From: Lyophyllum atratum
Taxonomy: Eukaryota > Basidiomycota > Agaricomycetes > Agaricales > Lyophyllaceae
NCBI GenBank assembly: GCA_014905825.1
Contig: JACGCN010000002.1
Coordinates: 1,550,001 to 1,614,000, forward strand
Direction: 5' to 3'
DNA length: 64,000 nucleotides
Below the pieces are notes generated by a model. The model was not told the DNA's origin and searched no databases. It worked only from the letters and a program-made list of their open reading frames with translations. This document shows positions 22,798 to 35,666 of this stretch, piece by piece. Position 1 is the stretch's first letter, and each line of letters begins with the position of its first letter. Position numbers and translations under genes: made by a program.

Positions 22798-24467
22798 ATG
22801 GCGACCGCTGTCCTCCTACCACCAGTCACTCCTACACATTACCACAGAATTATATCTCCAACTCTTCAAGTATCCACTGATCCCAAAGTCGCGATCCCCG
22901 TTGGATTACTTGCTTGTCAACGTATATCATCTTGTCTCCCAATGAAATATCTGCGGTAACTTCGTCACATCTAGGTGACCCCCTCCTGCGATCTCTCGAC
23001 ACCTTCGTCGTTGCTACATCTGTCTCTCAGCCTGCGGCACCTCCAGCGAAGAAGCCTGCAAAGAAGGCGGTGATTGCGCCTGCGATCCCAAATGATCCAT
23101 TGCTCGAGGTCATACTCCATGACACCGTCATTTTTCCTGAAGGGGGAGGCCAGCCTACCGATACCGGAATCATTACTACAACCGCGGACGGTACCGTCTG
23201 GGAAATCCTCCAGGCTAAGCGGCACGGTGGTCACGCAGTCCATTACGTTCGTGTCAAGGACGGGGACGTTGATAATGCACTACTGGCATTCTCACCTGGC
23301 GCAAGTGTAACAGTAGCCTTGGATCAAGACGGATCCGATAGGCGGTACGACCACGTATGTTCCTTACGTGCAAAGACGGCATCAAGATGCATTGACACTT
23401 CTCGCACCAGATGTCGATGCATACATCGCAGCACCTTCTTTCCGCTCTCCTTGAGACCCGCCTCGAACTCCCGACTCTCTCGTGGTCACTCACAACTCAC
23501 CCATCCCCTTGCTATGTTGAAATACCCCGAGGTTTGTCTTCCGAAGAGATTACGGCGATCCAGAACGAAGCCAATAGACTCGTTTTCGAGGGCAGAAGAG
23601 TGCATGTCGAAGTTGAGGAGCTTGATCGCACACAGGAAAAGCCAGCCCCCACTTTGGAATCTGGTCGTGCTGTTGGAAAGGGCCTCCCAGATGATTATAC
23701 TGGTGATGTCAAGAGGATCATCGTGATCGATGGAGTCGATCGCAATCCGTATGGTTCTTTCTTCGCGTGACTGTAGCAAACTAAAATCGCCTTCCAGTTG
23801 CTGCGGCACTCATCTTCCCAGTCTTCACAACCTCCAGCTTTTTCTTCTCCCTCACACGGAAGCTCTGGCTCGCTCCACCACTACAAACGCCAGGCTCTAT
23901 TTCCTTGCTGGCCCGCGGCTCATAACACACCTCACGTCAAGCCACAACTTGCTCACAAACACTGCTGCCATCCTAAGCTGTGGGGCGTCTCAGGTTCCTG
24001 ATCGAGTCGGCCAAGTGGCGGAAGAGAGAAGGAAAGCTGAGAAACGTCTTGATGACGTTGAAGTTGAGCTTGCTAGGCATTTGGCTGACGGATTAGTGCA
24101 AGAGATGACACAGACAGCGGATGGCGATATATATAAGAAGCACATCCACCGCACAGATGATTCAGGAAATGTTCGCGGCTTCCTGTCTGCTATCTCATTT
24201 GCTTTTGGAAACATCACATCTTCCAATGCAAAGCCGCATCTGGTCGTCTTGACCTCTTCACCTTCCTCACAGTCCGCCTCCAGTACAACAGTTGTTCTGC
24301 TGTTTGGCTCGGACGATAAGAAGGTGAAGGAGGCGGGCGATGGCCTGAAAACGAAACTCGGGGTGAAAGGCGGAGGAAAGGGGGTTTTGTGGAGCGGCAA
24401 ATATGTCGGGGTGTGGCGCGAAGCCAAAGAAGGAGTGGTATTGCAGGATTTACTCAGCGGGCTCTGA
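22798..24467 (+). CDS. Alanyl-tRNA editing protein (AlaX / AARSD1 type)
   Basis: Four exons (22798-22921, 22975-23354, 23411-23748, 23798-24467) give 503 aa. It is a free-standing editing domain related to alanyl-tRNA synthetase that removes serine wrongly attached to tRNA-Ala, in the cytosol. The N-terminus starts MATAVLLPPVTP and runs through LLACQRDPLLRSL. The zinc/active-site motifs are both present: HTSQH in exon 3 (HxxxH) and CCGTH at the start of exon 4 (CxxxH). The glycine-rich FPEGGGQPTDTG loop is also intact. The C-terminal part has a DHHA1-like Gly-rich region (KLGVKGGGKG). The frame of exon 2 is open upstream from a TTG, but splicing to the ATG at 22798 gives a better N-terminus. 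Confidence 0.9.
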
Positions 24468-24607
24468 GGCTACACCAGCAGAGTAAGAATTTTTATAGGA
24501 GATAGAACACGATATATTGGAATACAACAATTGCAAGTGGTGATAACTTATGTACAAAATACATGGTTCCGGGAGTAAGCCAAGTCTTGTGTGAGAATGA
24601 ACGCAAT

Positions 24608-25476
24608 CTATTTCTCCTCCTGCCCTGGCTCGATGTGGACATTGCCCTCAGCCTCGGCGTCACCGTGCACTGATAAAGTAACCCCAATTTCCACTCCTGG
24701 AACGATGGGAGCGAAGCATATAAGTGTAGACTTCGAACGGAGTGTGCGCAGGTGACCACATACTTGTATCAGTGCCGCCATCTTCACTTTCCAAAGCAGC
24801 ATCATCTGCTCCTTCTGACATGTAGGAAGATTCCCCATCCGTGAGTCCCCATGCGGCCTCATCCTCCATGTCGTCGATAGCATCCTCCATGTCAGCATCG
24901 ACGTCAGTTACTTCGTCTCCCCACTCCTCCTCTGCGTCCATTTCCATATCCTCAGCTAGATAGTCGAATGCATCACTGAACCCATCAGAAGTGTCGATGA
25001 ACCCCTCATCGTCCTCAAAGTCGTTCTCAAGGTCATAGTCGTCTTCAGGTTGGTATTCACCCCCGTCCGAGGATTCGTCGTCGGATTCAGAGGGCGGCCG
25101 AATATCTAAAAATACGTGCCGGCAAGTAGGGCAGTTGCCGTGCTGGGAGTTTTGTGAGAGAGATGATAATGTGAGCGTAATTGAGGTCTTACTAGGCTCA
25201 TGATCCATTGTGCGAGGCTTGTCATAGATCTTGACATTAGCTGACCAGTTACACAGAATTAGATCAAGCTACTTACTCCTTTCTGCAGAATATGTGGTTG
25301 CAAGCGACAAGCTTTGTGACGCCCGCGTCGGGGTCTGTGTCAAGGAATATAGAGGAGAAAGCGGTGAGACATATAGGGCAGGAGTCTTCGGTGTCTGGGA
25401 GATCTTGAGAAGTGAGCGTCGGGAGACTGTCGATGGTGAGTCTAATGAGGTCGCTGGTATCGTTTAGGATGTTCAT
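24608..25476 (-). CDS. RING-finger protein with acidic tail (RING-A)
   Basis: Four exons (25476-25277, 25229-25193, 25142-24764, 24669-24608) give 225 aa. A C3HC4-type RING spans residues 33-85: CPICLTAFSS, a longer-than-usual loop, then CNHIFC and HGNCPTC. This predicts a ubiquitin E3 ligase. The following 130 residues are extremely rich in D and E (for example DDYDLENDFEDDEGF), suggesting a basic partner or disorder. No membrane segment is seen. Two introns flank the short helix between the zinc ligands, at positions shared with the gene at 39918-40782. Substrate is unknown. Confidence 0.8.
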
Positions 25477-26244
25477 GGACGTCCGTTTGTTTTGTTGACT
25501 TCCAAGTCACGTCGCGTCGCGTCCACACCTCTATCACGTGCACAACCCGGTACCTGGATACATTACCAGGATAACTTTAAGCGTTTTTCACCTTATTTCA
25601 CCCCGGGCCCTTGCAACTATAATAAACGTTCTGCCATCCCCGCCTAGCTCCCCGCCCCTACCACGAAGTAGCCCCAGGCACAGAGCTAAGAGAACCCCAA
25701 TTTCAATTTCGGAATAGGTTATTGCTCGGGGCGGGGTAGTAAGTTCTTGCGGTATATGTATTATTGCCCTCCCGCGAAAACGTGCAACGCTTATTTTGGC
25801 CCCTTACCAGTAGTAGATCCAGATCCACAGAGACTTGCAGATGACTTAATTGGCCAACATGTCTCCCGACATGACACGATCTCTATCCTAACAAGATGCT
25901 TGAGGCCCTGTTGAGGTCCATTCCACAGCTCCACGAAGAAATGCTCCCGGAACGCCGGTCCGGCATTTGAGCGGTACCGGTGAGCTCCTAACTTCTCGAT
26001 GTCTTCTTATTTCATGGATCTACCACATGCTCATGGTTCCGCTTCAACACCATCAGATTCATCTTTATTAGATCATATGCAGCGAAAACCATTCTCCACC
26101 CCATGGCTCCCCATGGGCCTCACCATCAGAGTCCGTCAGCCGGTAAATCCTAGGGGTTCTCAGACGGGATCTATCAGGGCGCCATATAAAAAGCACTTCT
26201 CGTTCTGAGCTAACTGTGTCCCGACCTTACGATAACCATCCGCC
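25477..26244. other. Divergent spacer RING-A / MFS-B
   Basis: 768 bp with upstream regions of both genes; no coding exon. A TATAAAAA box at 26185-26192 lies 53 bp before the MFS-B ATG. Confidence 0.45.
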
Positions 26245-28263
26245 ATGTCCCCGTCTGTGCACTCCAACGAAAAAGATGCGGAGAAACAGACAGGCTCTCT
26301 GCACTATGATGTGAGCACAGAGGATCCCGATGCAGAGTTCGGTGGAACAGAAGCGCGACGCAAACTTGAGCGCAAACTGCTCTGGAAGGTGGACATGAGG
26401 ATGAGCATCATGGTCATCATCTATATCCTCAACTATGTGAGCCTTCCCTTACCGCTCCATATGACCCAAGTTGACTGTCGCCTTAGGTTGATCGAAACAA
26501 TGCTGGAGCCGCCAGACTGCGTGGTTTTGAGGCTGATCTGGGGCTGAAAGGTGTGTCTCGCCTACTCCTGTTCGACGATTTGACAACTAAGGTATGCCTA
26601 CCCACTTAGGCCAAGAATTTGCAACTTTGTTGTCCATTCTCTACGTGGGATATATCATCATGCAAGTTCCCTCGTACGTGTTTTCTTTCTCGTGTGGATC
26701 CTGGTCAATTGAGCACTGTCCACAGCAATATGTTTTTGAACTGGATTGGGAAGCCATCCCTCTATCTCCCCTTTTGTATGATCATTTGGGGAATGATTTC
26801 TGTCTTGACAGGTGTGCTGATTCTTTTGACGATCACGGGAGCAACAACTAATCGTCATCACACTGACAGGCATCACACACAAGTTCGTTCGCCACTTTTA
26901 GGACGCGGCCGGACTACTACTAATCAAAAATTTCATCCGCCAGTTTTGTTGGTGCCCTGCTTACGCGTTTCTTCCTCGGCTTCGTGGAGGCTGCGTTCTT
27001 CCCGGGAGCTCTGGTATGTATAAAAAGAGATATCTGCGCTCTTGTTATTGACTCTCCGGCTTCAGTTTCTTCTCTCCAAATGGTATAAACGCAACGAGCT
27101 TGGTCTCCGCACTGCTATTTTGTATGGCGGTAACATTATCAGCAATGCTTTCGGTGCATTGATAGCGTCTGGAATTCTGAACGGCATGCAAGGCAAGCTG
27201 GGACATGCTGCATGGAGGTGTGTTTTCCTCGCACGTCCGATGACGTCCCACCTCATGGATCCATTTTAGATGGCTTTTCTACATCGAGGGTGCCCTCACG
27301 ATCGGGATCGCTGTCTTGGCCATTTTCGTTTTACCGGATTTCCCTTCCAACTCACGCTGGCTCTCTCCACAAGAACGCGCACTGGCCCTCCGGCGTATGG
27401 AGGAAGACGCAGGTGTAGGCGACGAGGAACAGACTGAGGGTCAAGGCAGCGGCCTTTGGCTGGCTTTGACGGATATCAAAGTCTGGTGGCTTGCATTGGC
27501 GATGACTTCTCAGGTTGTTGCCCTGTCCTTCAACGCCTTCTTCCCTACCTTGAGTGCTACCCTGGGTTATAATACCACCGTGTCGCTATTGCTGTGCGCA
27601 CCCCCTTTTGTCTTCACAGTCATCGTCGCGGCTTTCCTCTCTAGGTTGGCGCCGTCATCTTTTCTTGAGAGCTTGAATACTAATTCCAATGATTCTTGCG
27701 TCCAGTCATTCAGACAAGGTCGGCGAGCGGTTCTATCATATCGCGGCCTCGTTTGGTATGGGAATCCTCGGCTTTGTTATCGCGGTTTCCACCATGAATA
27801 CAGCCGCTCGATATGTGTCCCTGTGCGTAGCCCCTAAAAATCCCGAAGATCTCACAAACATCTGACGAGCAAAAACTATAGCTTTTTGATGGCCCAGTCC
27901 TATGCCGGATTTATCGTGCTATATGCATGGATGAGCAATACCTTCCCCCGGCCTCCCTCTAAGCGTGCTGTTGCTCTCGCACTCATCAACGCCTTCTCTC
28001 AGCTTGGGAATATCGCTGGATCGTCAGTTCTTTTCTATATTATCCCACCCTTAATAACTCGAACACCTGTTTACAGATACGTATGGCCAAAGGCATGGGG
28101 ACCGACCTACCGAAACTCATATGCTATCTGTATCTCCACATCTGGGTTTTCGATACTATTGTGCTGGGCGTTCAGGCGATACCTGATTTCTCTAAATAAA
28201 AAACTCGATAAGGAAGAGGAGGAGCGGGGCGTCAGAGTCAAGGGTTTCCGATACATGTTATAA
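26245..28263 (+). CDS. MFS permease of the allantoate/DAL5 family, copy B
   Basis: A multi-exon gene starting MSPSVHSNEKDAEKQ, with an acidic cytosolic N-terminus, then helices. It matches copy A nearly motif for motif: VDRNNAGAARLRGFEADL, SILYVGYIIMQVPS, NMFLNWIGKPSLYLPFCM, ALLTRFFLGFVEAAFFPGAL, FLLSKWYKRNELGLRTAILY, WWLALAMTSQVVALSFNAFF, and YVWPKAWGPTYRNSYAICI. It ends GFRYML, basic. Predicted plasma-membrane symporter for a small organic anion. Some introns sit at the same codon and phase as in copy A, others do not (see findings). All joins inspected keep frame. Confidence 0.82.
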
Positions 28264-28579
28264 TGACCATTACGACTGTACATCTCAGCTACCTATCTTG
28301 TAGATACGACTATACCCACCTGGAGGACTTCATAATGCTGTTATAACATCCTGGAGTCCATATCATGAGCAAATGGTCATCAGATAAGATTCCGCTTCAC
28401 GTGGCATATAGAACGCGGGGAAACCTCGGGCCGGATACTAATAGCTCTCGCTCGTTCCCCATGACCGCTGAAGCACGACGATCTACCGTATGGCCGGTAT
28501 TTCCAATCATTGCCCCATAGCAGAGTCTATATAAGTCCTTAATTTCACCGGGCCTCTTCCATAAACCCGTACAGATATC
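28264..28579. other. Spacer with beta-mannosidase promoter
   Basis: 316 bp. TATATAA at 28528-28534 lies 46 bp before the ATG at 28580. A GC-rich stretch near 28410-28500 precedes it. No gene seen. Confidence 0.45.
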
Positions 28580-31500
28580 ATGCTTGCACGTTCACTTCAA
28601 GAATGGTCTTTCACCCAGGTTGGAGGGGGCGAAGGAACGAAAGAGGGAGAGTGGTTGCAGACATCTGAATTTCCGACGTCTGTCCATGTCGAACTGTTAA
28701 AGCTAAAGAAGATTCCTGATCCTGTGCGTATCTTTACACTACATAAACGATATCTTACTTTTTGGTTAGTTCGTTGGACTTCATGAGTGGGATGTGCAAT
28801 GTTCGTCCAAGGCTTGCTTCCAGATCTGTACTCATGCAAGACGTATGTAGGGGTAGGAGAAAGTGATTGGGCCTTCAAGTCCACTTTCACGGTGACCGAT
28901 GAGGAGCTACGCTCTTCACATATTGACCTAGTCTTCGATGGTCTTGACACCTTCGCCAAGATTGACCTGGTGAGCTTTTCTCATTCTTACTGTTTTGCAT
29001 ACTAATGAAGTTGCAGAATGGCCGAACGATTCTGGAGTACGCACTCGCGCTTTAATATCGTCCGAGAGACGCTCAGGTTGTCCCTTCCTAGAACAAGCAA
29101 TCAGTTCGTGTCTCATCGGATTTCGGCCAAAGAAACTCTCAAAGTTGGGGTGAACGAGTTAGTCTTGACATTTGAAAGTGCTTTCTTGAAGGTAAAGTCT
29201 GAACTTATTCTCCTCGTGAAGAATTTCTGACATCCTGCGTAGGGAAGAGACATAGAGAAGAAGCACGGAAAATTTGCTCTATGGAACGGCGACTCTAGTC
29301 GTCTCCACGTCCGCAAGGCCCAATACAAGTATGTATTTTCAATAGCTGGCTGCAGAGTGGTTGTTAAATCAATACTCAATAACAAAGCTATGGCTGGGAC
29401 TGGGGTACGTCTGACCAAAGCCGTACTCCTTTATGTTCTTTGACTCATGCGCCTTGCCTTAAGGCCCAGTACTGATGACGGTCGGACCTTGGAAGCCCAT
29501 CTCGATCCAATTCTATGAAAGTCGTATCGTCGACTTGGATGTCAGGAGTGCGATTTCGGAGGCGTTGGATGTTAAACTTACTGCCGATACCACCTTTTCC
29601 GAGAAAGCCTCAGGGGTTGTGTCCTTTGTGTTGAAAGCCCCTGACGGGTCTATCGAGGCTTCCGCTACGAGGATCCCGACTGATGCTGGCCATGCGAAGG
29701 TCTCATTCGATTTTGCAGCTGGAAAACTTGATCTGTGGTACCCTGTTGGGTACGGCAAGCAGCCTCTGTACACCTTTGAGGCTGAGTTGGCCAATGAAGT
29801 GAGTATGTCACGCCATAATGACGATGCTTTGCTTGACGAATGGCGTCCTCAGAATGGCGAAATCCTTGATACCAAGACTCTGAAAATCGCATTCCGCCGC
29901 GCCCGTGTGGTACAAGATAAATTGATCGACCAAGAAGGTTTGACATTTCTGTTCGAGATTAACAACATCAGGATCTTCTGCGGTGGTATGTTTCTTGCCT
30001 ACCACAGCCTGTGATTTATCTAATTCGCTCTCAAAGGATCCAATTGGATTCCTGCGGACTCCTTCTTGACAACGTAGGTTCTCAGTGCGCACCTTTGAGT
30101 AAAAAATTCAACGGTATCTACAGTGTCACTCCCGACAGGTATAGAGCATGGCTGCAACTCATGGTTGATGGCAACCAAAACATGGTCCGTGTCTGGGGAG
30201 GAGGTATATATGAACGCGATGCTTTCTATGAAATTTGCGATGGCAAGTCATTCGCGACCTTTCCTACGCACCGTGTCGTCTAACTTATGAACGTCACAGA
30301 GCTTGGTCGTAGGACTAATCTCTTATAGCTGCTGAATATCTCGCTCACTCGTCATGCACAGTTCTAGTTTGGCAAGATTTCATGTTCGGATGTGGCCAAG
30401 TACGTTATGGCCTTCAGAAGGAGTATCGCTAATCCCTTATCATCGCATACAGTATCCAGCCTACGATTCTTTCTTGGAATCAGTCAAGGTGGAGGCGGAA
30501 CAGAACGTGAAAAGGCTGCGCCATCATCCTTCGATCGTCATCTTTGGTATGTTGACCTCACTGTACCTAACTGGGAGTTGACTGAGTCTATTTGCAGCCG
30601 GGAACAACGAAGGTACATAATGGAATTTTCGCCCATTTCCTCGATATTATTGACAACCCTTAACAGATTATCAAGTTGCCGAGGCTCTCAAGCTTGAGCT
30701 GGACTACGACGACGAGACGGTGGAACAGAACACCGAGACTGATAAGAAGCACTATCTAGATACCAACTTCCCAGCTCGTTACATCTACGAACGCACGCTC
30801 CCCGATATTGTTAACAAGTACAGCGACATTCATTATCACCGAGGCTCTCCTTACAGTGGACATGGAAAGCCCACAACAGACAAGACTCTAGGAGACCTTC
30901 ATCAGTGTAAGAAATTTGTATGAACTCCATGCCGCACGTCTAACAGGTTGTCCTAATCCAGGGAACGTCTGGCACGGCTCGCAAGAACCTTGGCATAATT
31001 GGGATATTTTGGCTGGCCGCTTTGTTTCCGAGTTTGGCATGTATGTAATGCGTGCCGGAGCCTACCAGCCTCCAGATGTTCTGCTGACATGCCCTTAGGG
31101 AGGGTTACCCGAATATCCGCACAGTTGATCATTGGCTAGGTGGTGATAAAGCCGAACGCTTCCCTCAATCAAGGTAAGACCTTGAATTACGCCGCATCCG
31201 TAAGTATCTTACCTCCTCCATAGGACCAACAACAATCACAACAAGGCCGACGGCTTTGAGCGACGTCTCGAGGTGATTGGTAAATTACTCATGATCCAGA
31301 ACGTCACCTAAACGTTCCGTGCAGCTCTATCTTGTCGAGAACTTCAGACACTCTTTCGAGATGGAGAGGTATCTTAGATGTGAAGCATGAAGTTGCGTCA
31401 GTGACTGACTCTTCTTTCCAGCTATGTCTACTATACCCAAGTGATGCAGGCAGAGACCCTCGCATCTGCATATCGTCTCTGGCGCCGGAACTGGCAGGGC

Positions 31501-32335
31501 AAAGGCAGGGAGTACACGGCTGGCGCGCTCGTCTGGCAGGTGACATTCATGGACTTTATATGGTTGTTTGCTTCTGACGCGGGTGTCTGTAGATCAATGA
31601 TTGCTGGCCAGTAACATCTTGGGCTATTGTCGACTACTTCCTGAGGCCCAAGCCCGCTTTTTTCACGGTGTCCCGGGAGCTTCGCCCTTTCACGGTCGGC
31701 ATGACCAGGAAAGAGCATAAGACCTTCCCAGATGAGCGGTCCGCAGCCAAATTTACAATCGAGACAAAACTCGAGATCTGGGGCACCAACAGCACCCTTG
31801 CTGATAAGAAAGTCACTCTCGAGGTCACTTCCTTCGAACTCGATTCGGAATGGAGAGACACCTGGACGAAGGAGGTGGTGCTGGCTCAAAATTCGAGCAC
31901 GGAACTGTACAAAGGAGGCCTTCCAGGACAACCTGTCAGAACGAAGCAAAGCGAGGTGCCTAGAGTAATCATCGTCTCCGCTCGGCTTATCGCAGACGGA
32001 GAAGTGCTTGGGCGTTATTCTAATTGGTGTGCTCCGAGTATTCACGAGAAGAGACGGAACTCATCACCATCCACAGGCCGGAGCCATTCAAATTCATTCG
32101 ATTCCCAGCCGTCGAAGAACTCGGCCTGAAAGCGGCCATCAGCGCCGACGGCGAATCCGTGACGTTGTCCGCCAACAAACCCATCAAAGGCATCGTCCTG
32201 GATGCTGAAGGTGACGACGTCAAGTGGAGCGACCAGGCCATTGACCTAGTTCCCGACGACCCTCAGACTGTCAAGGCGGTTGGGTTGAAAGGCAGAGAGG
32301 TGAAGCTTCGCTACTTGGGCGATGGATCTGCATAG
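28580..32335 (+). CDS. Beta-mannosidase, GH2 family (fungal MndB-like, intracellular)
   Basis: A many-exon gene of roughly 850 aa. It removes terminal beta-mannose from mannan or N-glycan fragments. The N-terminal sandwich domain shows [20 protein letters not shown] and [20 protein letters not shown]. The catalytic barrel has [18 protein letters not shown], the general acid/base in [13 protein letters not shown] (split by an intron near 30545) and the nucleophile region [20 protein letters not shown] (split near 31040). [15 protein letters not shown] is another family landmark. The protein starts [14 protein letters not shown] without a signal peptide, which fits the intracellular B type rather than the secreted A type. 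Confidence 0.88.
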
Positions 32336-32615
32336 GCGGACACGAAGCCAAAGAAATGCAATGAAGTAGTTTTCTAGTATGATTATGTATAAATCTAAGA
32401 TCTTGTATCTGGATGTGAATATTGGATAGAAACATGCATGAAGTCGTCCAGCATCCCAGTAAAGACCTGCTAGGGCGATTATAATGTACATAAAACAATA
32501 TGGGATACGACTAGGACCCATCTCAGAAGCCCAAAGAAAAAAACTGTGTCTGATGATGCAAGCTGTCCGAAAAGGGGCGAGAGCGAGATCTATGGTGAGC
32601 AAAGCGGGGATGGCG

Positions 32616-33358
32616 TTACATGACGATGCAAGTCTTCGATGTCGGTTCTGGTTGACTGCTGGGGGCGCGTTTCTCAATCTCGGCGAGGCACTGTTCAAAC
32701 ACCTTGCCCACGTTGACGTTGGTCTTGGCGCTAGTCTCCACCCAGGCAGCCTTATTCGCACCCGCGAGGCGCTGCCCATCCACCGCATCTACCTGCCGGC
32801 TATTCCGCCGAATCAACAGATGCATCTCTCCATCAGGCGAGGAAAACGCACTTGTTTTTGAGGTCCGTTTTGGCGCCGACGATGACACAGGGGATATCCA
32901 TTACGCCACAGAAGTCAATGATCTTGTCATAGATGACCTGGACCATGTCGAAGGATTTGCGGGACGCGACGGAGTATACGAGGACGTAGCCATGGATGCC
33001 GATGGCGTGTTTCGGTCCGAGGAGGGAGTACTCGTCCTAGTCATCGCCAGGGGCTAATGAGATTCGTATTTTCGGAGGGCGCCTGGAGCAGATGCTTACC
33101 TGGCCGGCTGTGTCTATGATCTCGCAGTCATACTGGGTGCCCTTGTAGGGAACGGTCTTGCTGAAGGTGCTTTCTATGGTAGGGTAGTACGATTCAATGA
33201 AGTGGTTTTCGACGAATTGCACGATCATGGAAGATTTTCCTATTAATGCTCGTCATCAGTACATGACGTAGATTGACGAAGGCTGCAGGCCACCGACCGA
33301 CTGAGCGAGACCCAAGGACGGCAATCTTTCTCTTCTTGAGTGCATCGCGGCCGGCCAT
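32616..33358 (-). CDS. RHB1: Rheb-family Ras-like GTPase
   Basis: A small GTPase of about 190 aa starting MAGRDALKKRKIAVLGSRSV. G1 is GSRSVGKSS, split by an intron; the Arg in place of the usual Ras glycine is the Rheb signature. Switch I is PTIESTF, switch II is DTAGQDEYSLL, then HGYVLVYSVASRKSFDMVQV. The G4-equivalent is GAKTDLK, unlike the canonical NKxD, and G5 is ETSAKTN. The C-terminus CIVM is a farnesylation CAAX box. Rheb activates TORC1 on endomembranes in response to nutrients. Intron joins restore every motif. Confidence 0.9.
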
Positions 33359-35666
33359 GTCGGGAGGTGTGGTGGGGGAGAGGGGAAGCTGTGGCACGCT
33401 GTGCAACAGGGATCCACAGGCGACTGTTATTAGATCTAGCACTCCGAGTCGGGCTATATTTCTCCGGGTACGATTAAACAAGCGGGGGAAGGCGTGGCAG
33501 CTGGCGGGGAGGGTCAGGGAAGGTGTGGGGAGTTAAGCTTAAGCTAGGCCCTACTTTATGGCTCAGTCGTCTGTCTCGGTGGACCCGGCGCCAAAATCAG
33601 CCCTCATGTTGACCTGGTGACCTACATATAATGCGCTTCCGTCGACAAGGGCTGACCAAATGAGAGTAATCTTGGTCGCTTGTACGTTTGCACGTCGCCA
33701 TACACCCTTCTAGCCATTGCTAACGACGTGTGCGGTCCGAGTTTCAGCCACATATTGGGATGTCCGACTGCACGCGATCAGCCAATCTCAGCCTGCCCCC
33801 TGGACTTGCCAGATCTCGTTACGAAGGAGTACAGTAGAAACCATATCTATCTTTGTCAACTCAAACGCGGGTCGATAAAATTTCGAGAGCCTCAAGGGTC
33901 TCGGTGCATGTGGTACGCGGCTCGCCAATCTCTACCATATGGGCCCTGGACGTAGCCTCAGCCAAACAGCTAGGATGGATCTCACATTTTCAAGCATGGC
34001 ATTCATACATGCAAGGCACATCGACGAGCAAAATAAGCGTTTCTGTATGCACTCAAAACCACCTGGCACAAGGCCTGAATTTTAAGAACAGATTTTGTTC
34101 GGTTCCTTGGATCCACACTCCCGTATGTACGGTAGGAATAACAGTTCCGCCGGTCCGGCGTATTTTGATGATGAACATTAAGACCACGGTACGAAGTGAC
34201 TGGCATCGGCCAAATGGCGGTCACTGGTCATCGTGCGGCGTGCCTGATTCTCGACCACCTTTTGAGCATGGCCTCGGACGTCGGGGTGGATCCACGGTTC
34301 CTCACACCATAAGACGGAAGGAGATGGCCCACGTTGTGATTTTGCGACACTGGAATGGCGTGGCAGAGCTCTAAGGAGGTTGGGATGGACGTCAGAACTT
34401 ATAACGTGTCCGCATTGACAACTTGTATTAAAACCACGAGTTCAACTTCATGTGCACATATATCTATCATCCGTGAGTATGGCGCATTAAACTGGGATGC
34501 GATGCGTACCCGGATCAAACCAATGTGCCTCTGAAAGATGAATGGCGTCGAGATGTTGGCCGATGAATTTGAACCAGAGGTCCGAAAACCAAGGACACAG
34601 ATATACTATACACCCTACACGACAGTGACTTGATAGACACGAATTGAAGAGCATCGAGACAGTGAAAAACATGAGAGGGCTGGTTCCTTCCACTCCGAAC
34701 GACGAGACAAGGGAGCCTCAGGATGGCATTCAAGATTCGTGAAGAATATGATGGTAGATTCAGGGACAGGCACTGATTCTCCGTCGGCGGGCGTCCCAAC
34801 TCGCGAAAAACGTAAGAGGCCGATCGAGTAGATGGCCGCATACTAGTTGCGTGGGCAGGGATGACGAGACCCTGCTTTTGACTCTAGTCTGGGAGACGCA
34901 GCCTGCTGACAAGCCCAATAGCCTGGCTTCAGTCTTACCGCTGGATACCGGTTCGAGATGTCTATGGTATGATCATCGGTTGTGAGCCTTCCATGACTGC
35001 GTGGATCGCAAATACAAAGGCAGACAGGATGTCCGCAAGCTTAACTTTCGAACCCCTTCCAAAACCTCCAGATAGCTTCACGGATATGTTCGAATATCCC
35101 CCCGCGCAGGGTCACGGACCGGATCTGGACCTTTGCCTGGATTACCTGGAAGCTTTTCTGAGGCGGCGTGCAGGTGGTGCAAGACGGAAGGTTGGCTGAT
35201 TGCGTCGAGCCTAGATGTAAATCAAGTAGGCAAGGTCTTCCCATCAAATTGAGCCCTGTTATTGACTCACTGAATTATAGTCGGCGTAATAACGGGCGCA
35301 AGGTGTATGAACAGAATTATGTCATCGGAGAGAAAAATACACGACACTGGGTGGTCGTGTCGCCCGCAGTAGACGTTTGAGACGGGCGCCCTCGGTATGC
35401 ATCGTAAGGTTGATCTTCCGCACAGCAAGACAGCCTCGGACACGTCGGGTGAGGTCAGGACTGGTCGGGATATGGAGCACGCTCGTTCTAGGTTTATAGA
35501 TGGCAAAGCTAGTACTGGTCGATGTTATAGATTATCGCAGGCTCTAGTCAACGCTGGTTGTGAAGGCGGTGGAGAAGAGGAAGTTGAAGTGCACTGGTGC
35601 TGCTTAGCTAAGGGCCAAAGTGCAGGAATCAGTGGATCTATCATCTGATCATCGCTTCCAGCAGAA
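33359..35666. other. Large gene-poor spacer between Rheb and SKT5
   Basis: About 2.3 kb, the longest gap in the window. The left part is the Rheb upstream region, the right part the SKT5 upstream region. The longest open frame (33853-34374) begins at TTG and has no domain. An ATG-started frame at 34969-35199 (76 aa, with PKPPDSFTDMFEYPP) might be an orphan exon, but there is no supporting homology. No inverted repeats or transposase remnants were noticed by eye. Confidence 0.4.

Noticed and set aside
33853..34374. 173-codon open frame in the Rheb-SKT5 spacer
   Set aside because: It begins at TTG rather than ATG, has no domain or compositional signature of a real protein, and overlaps other open frames on both strands.
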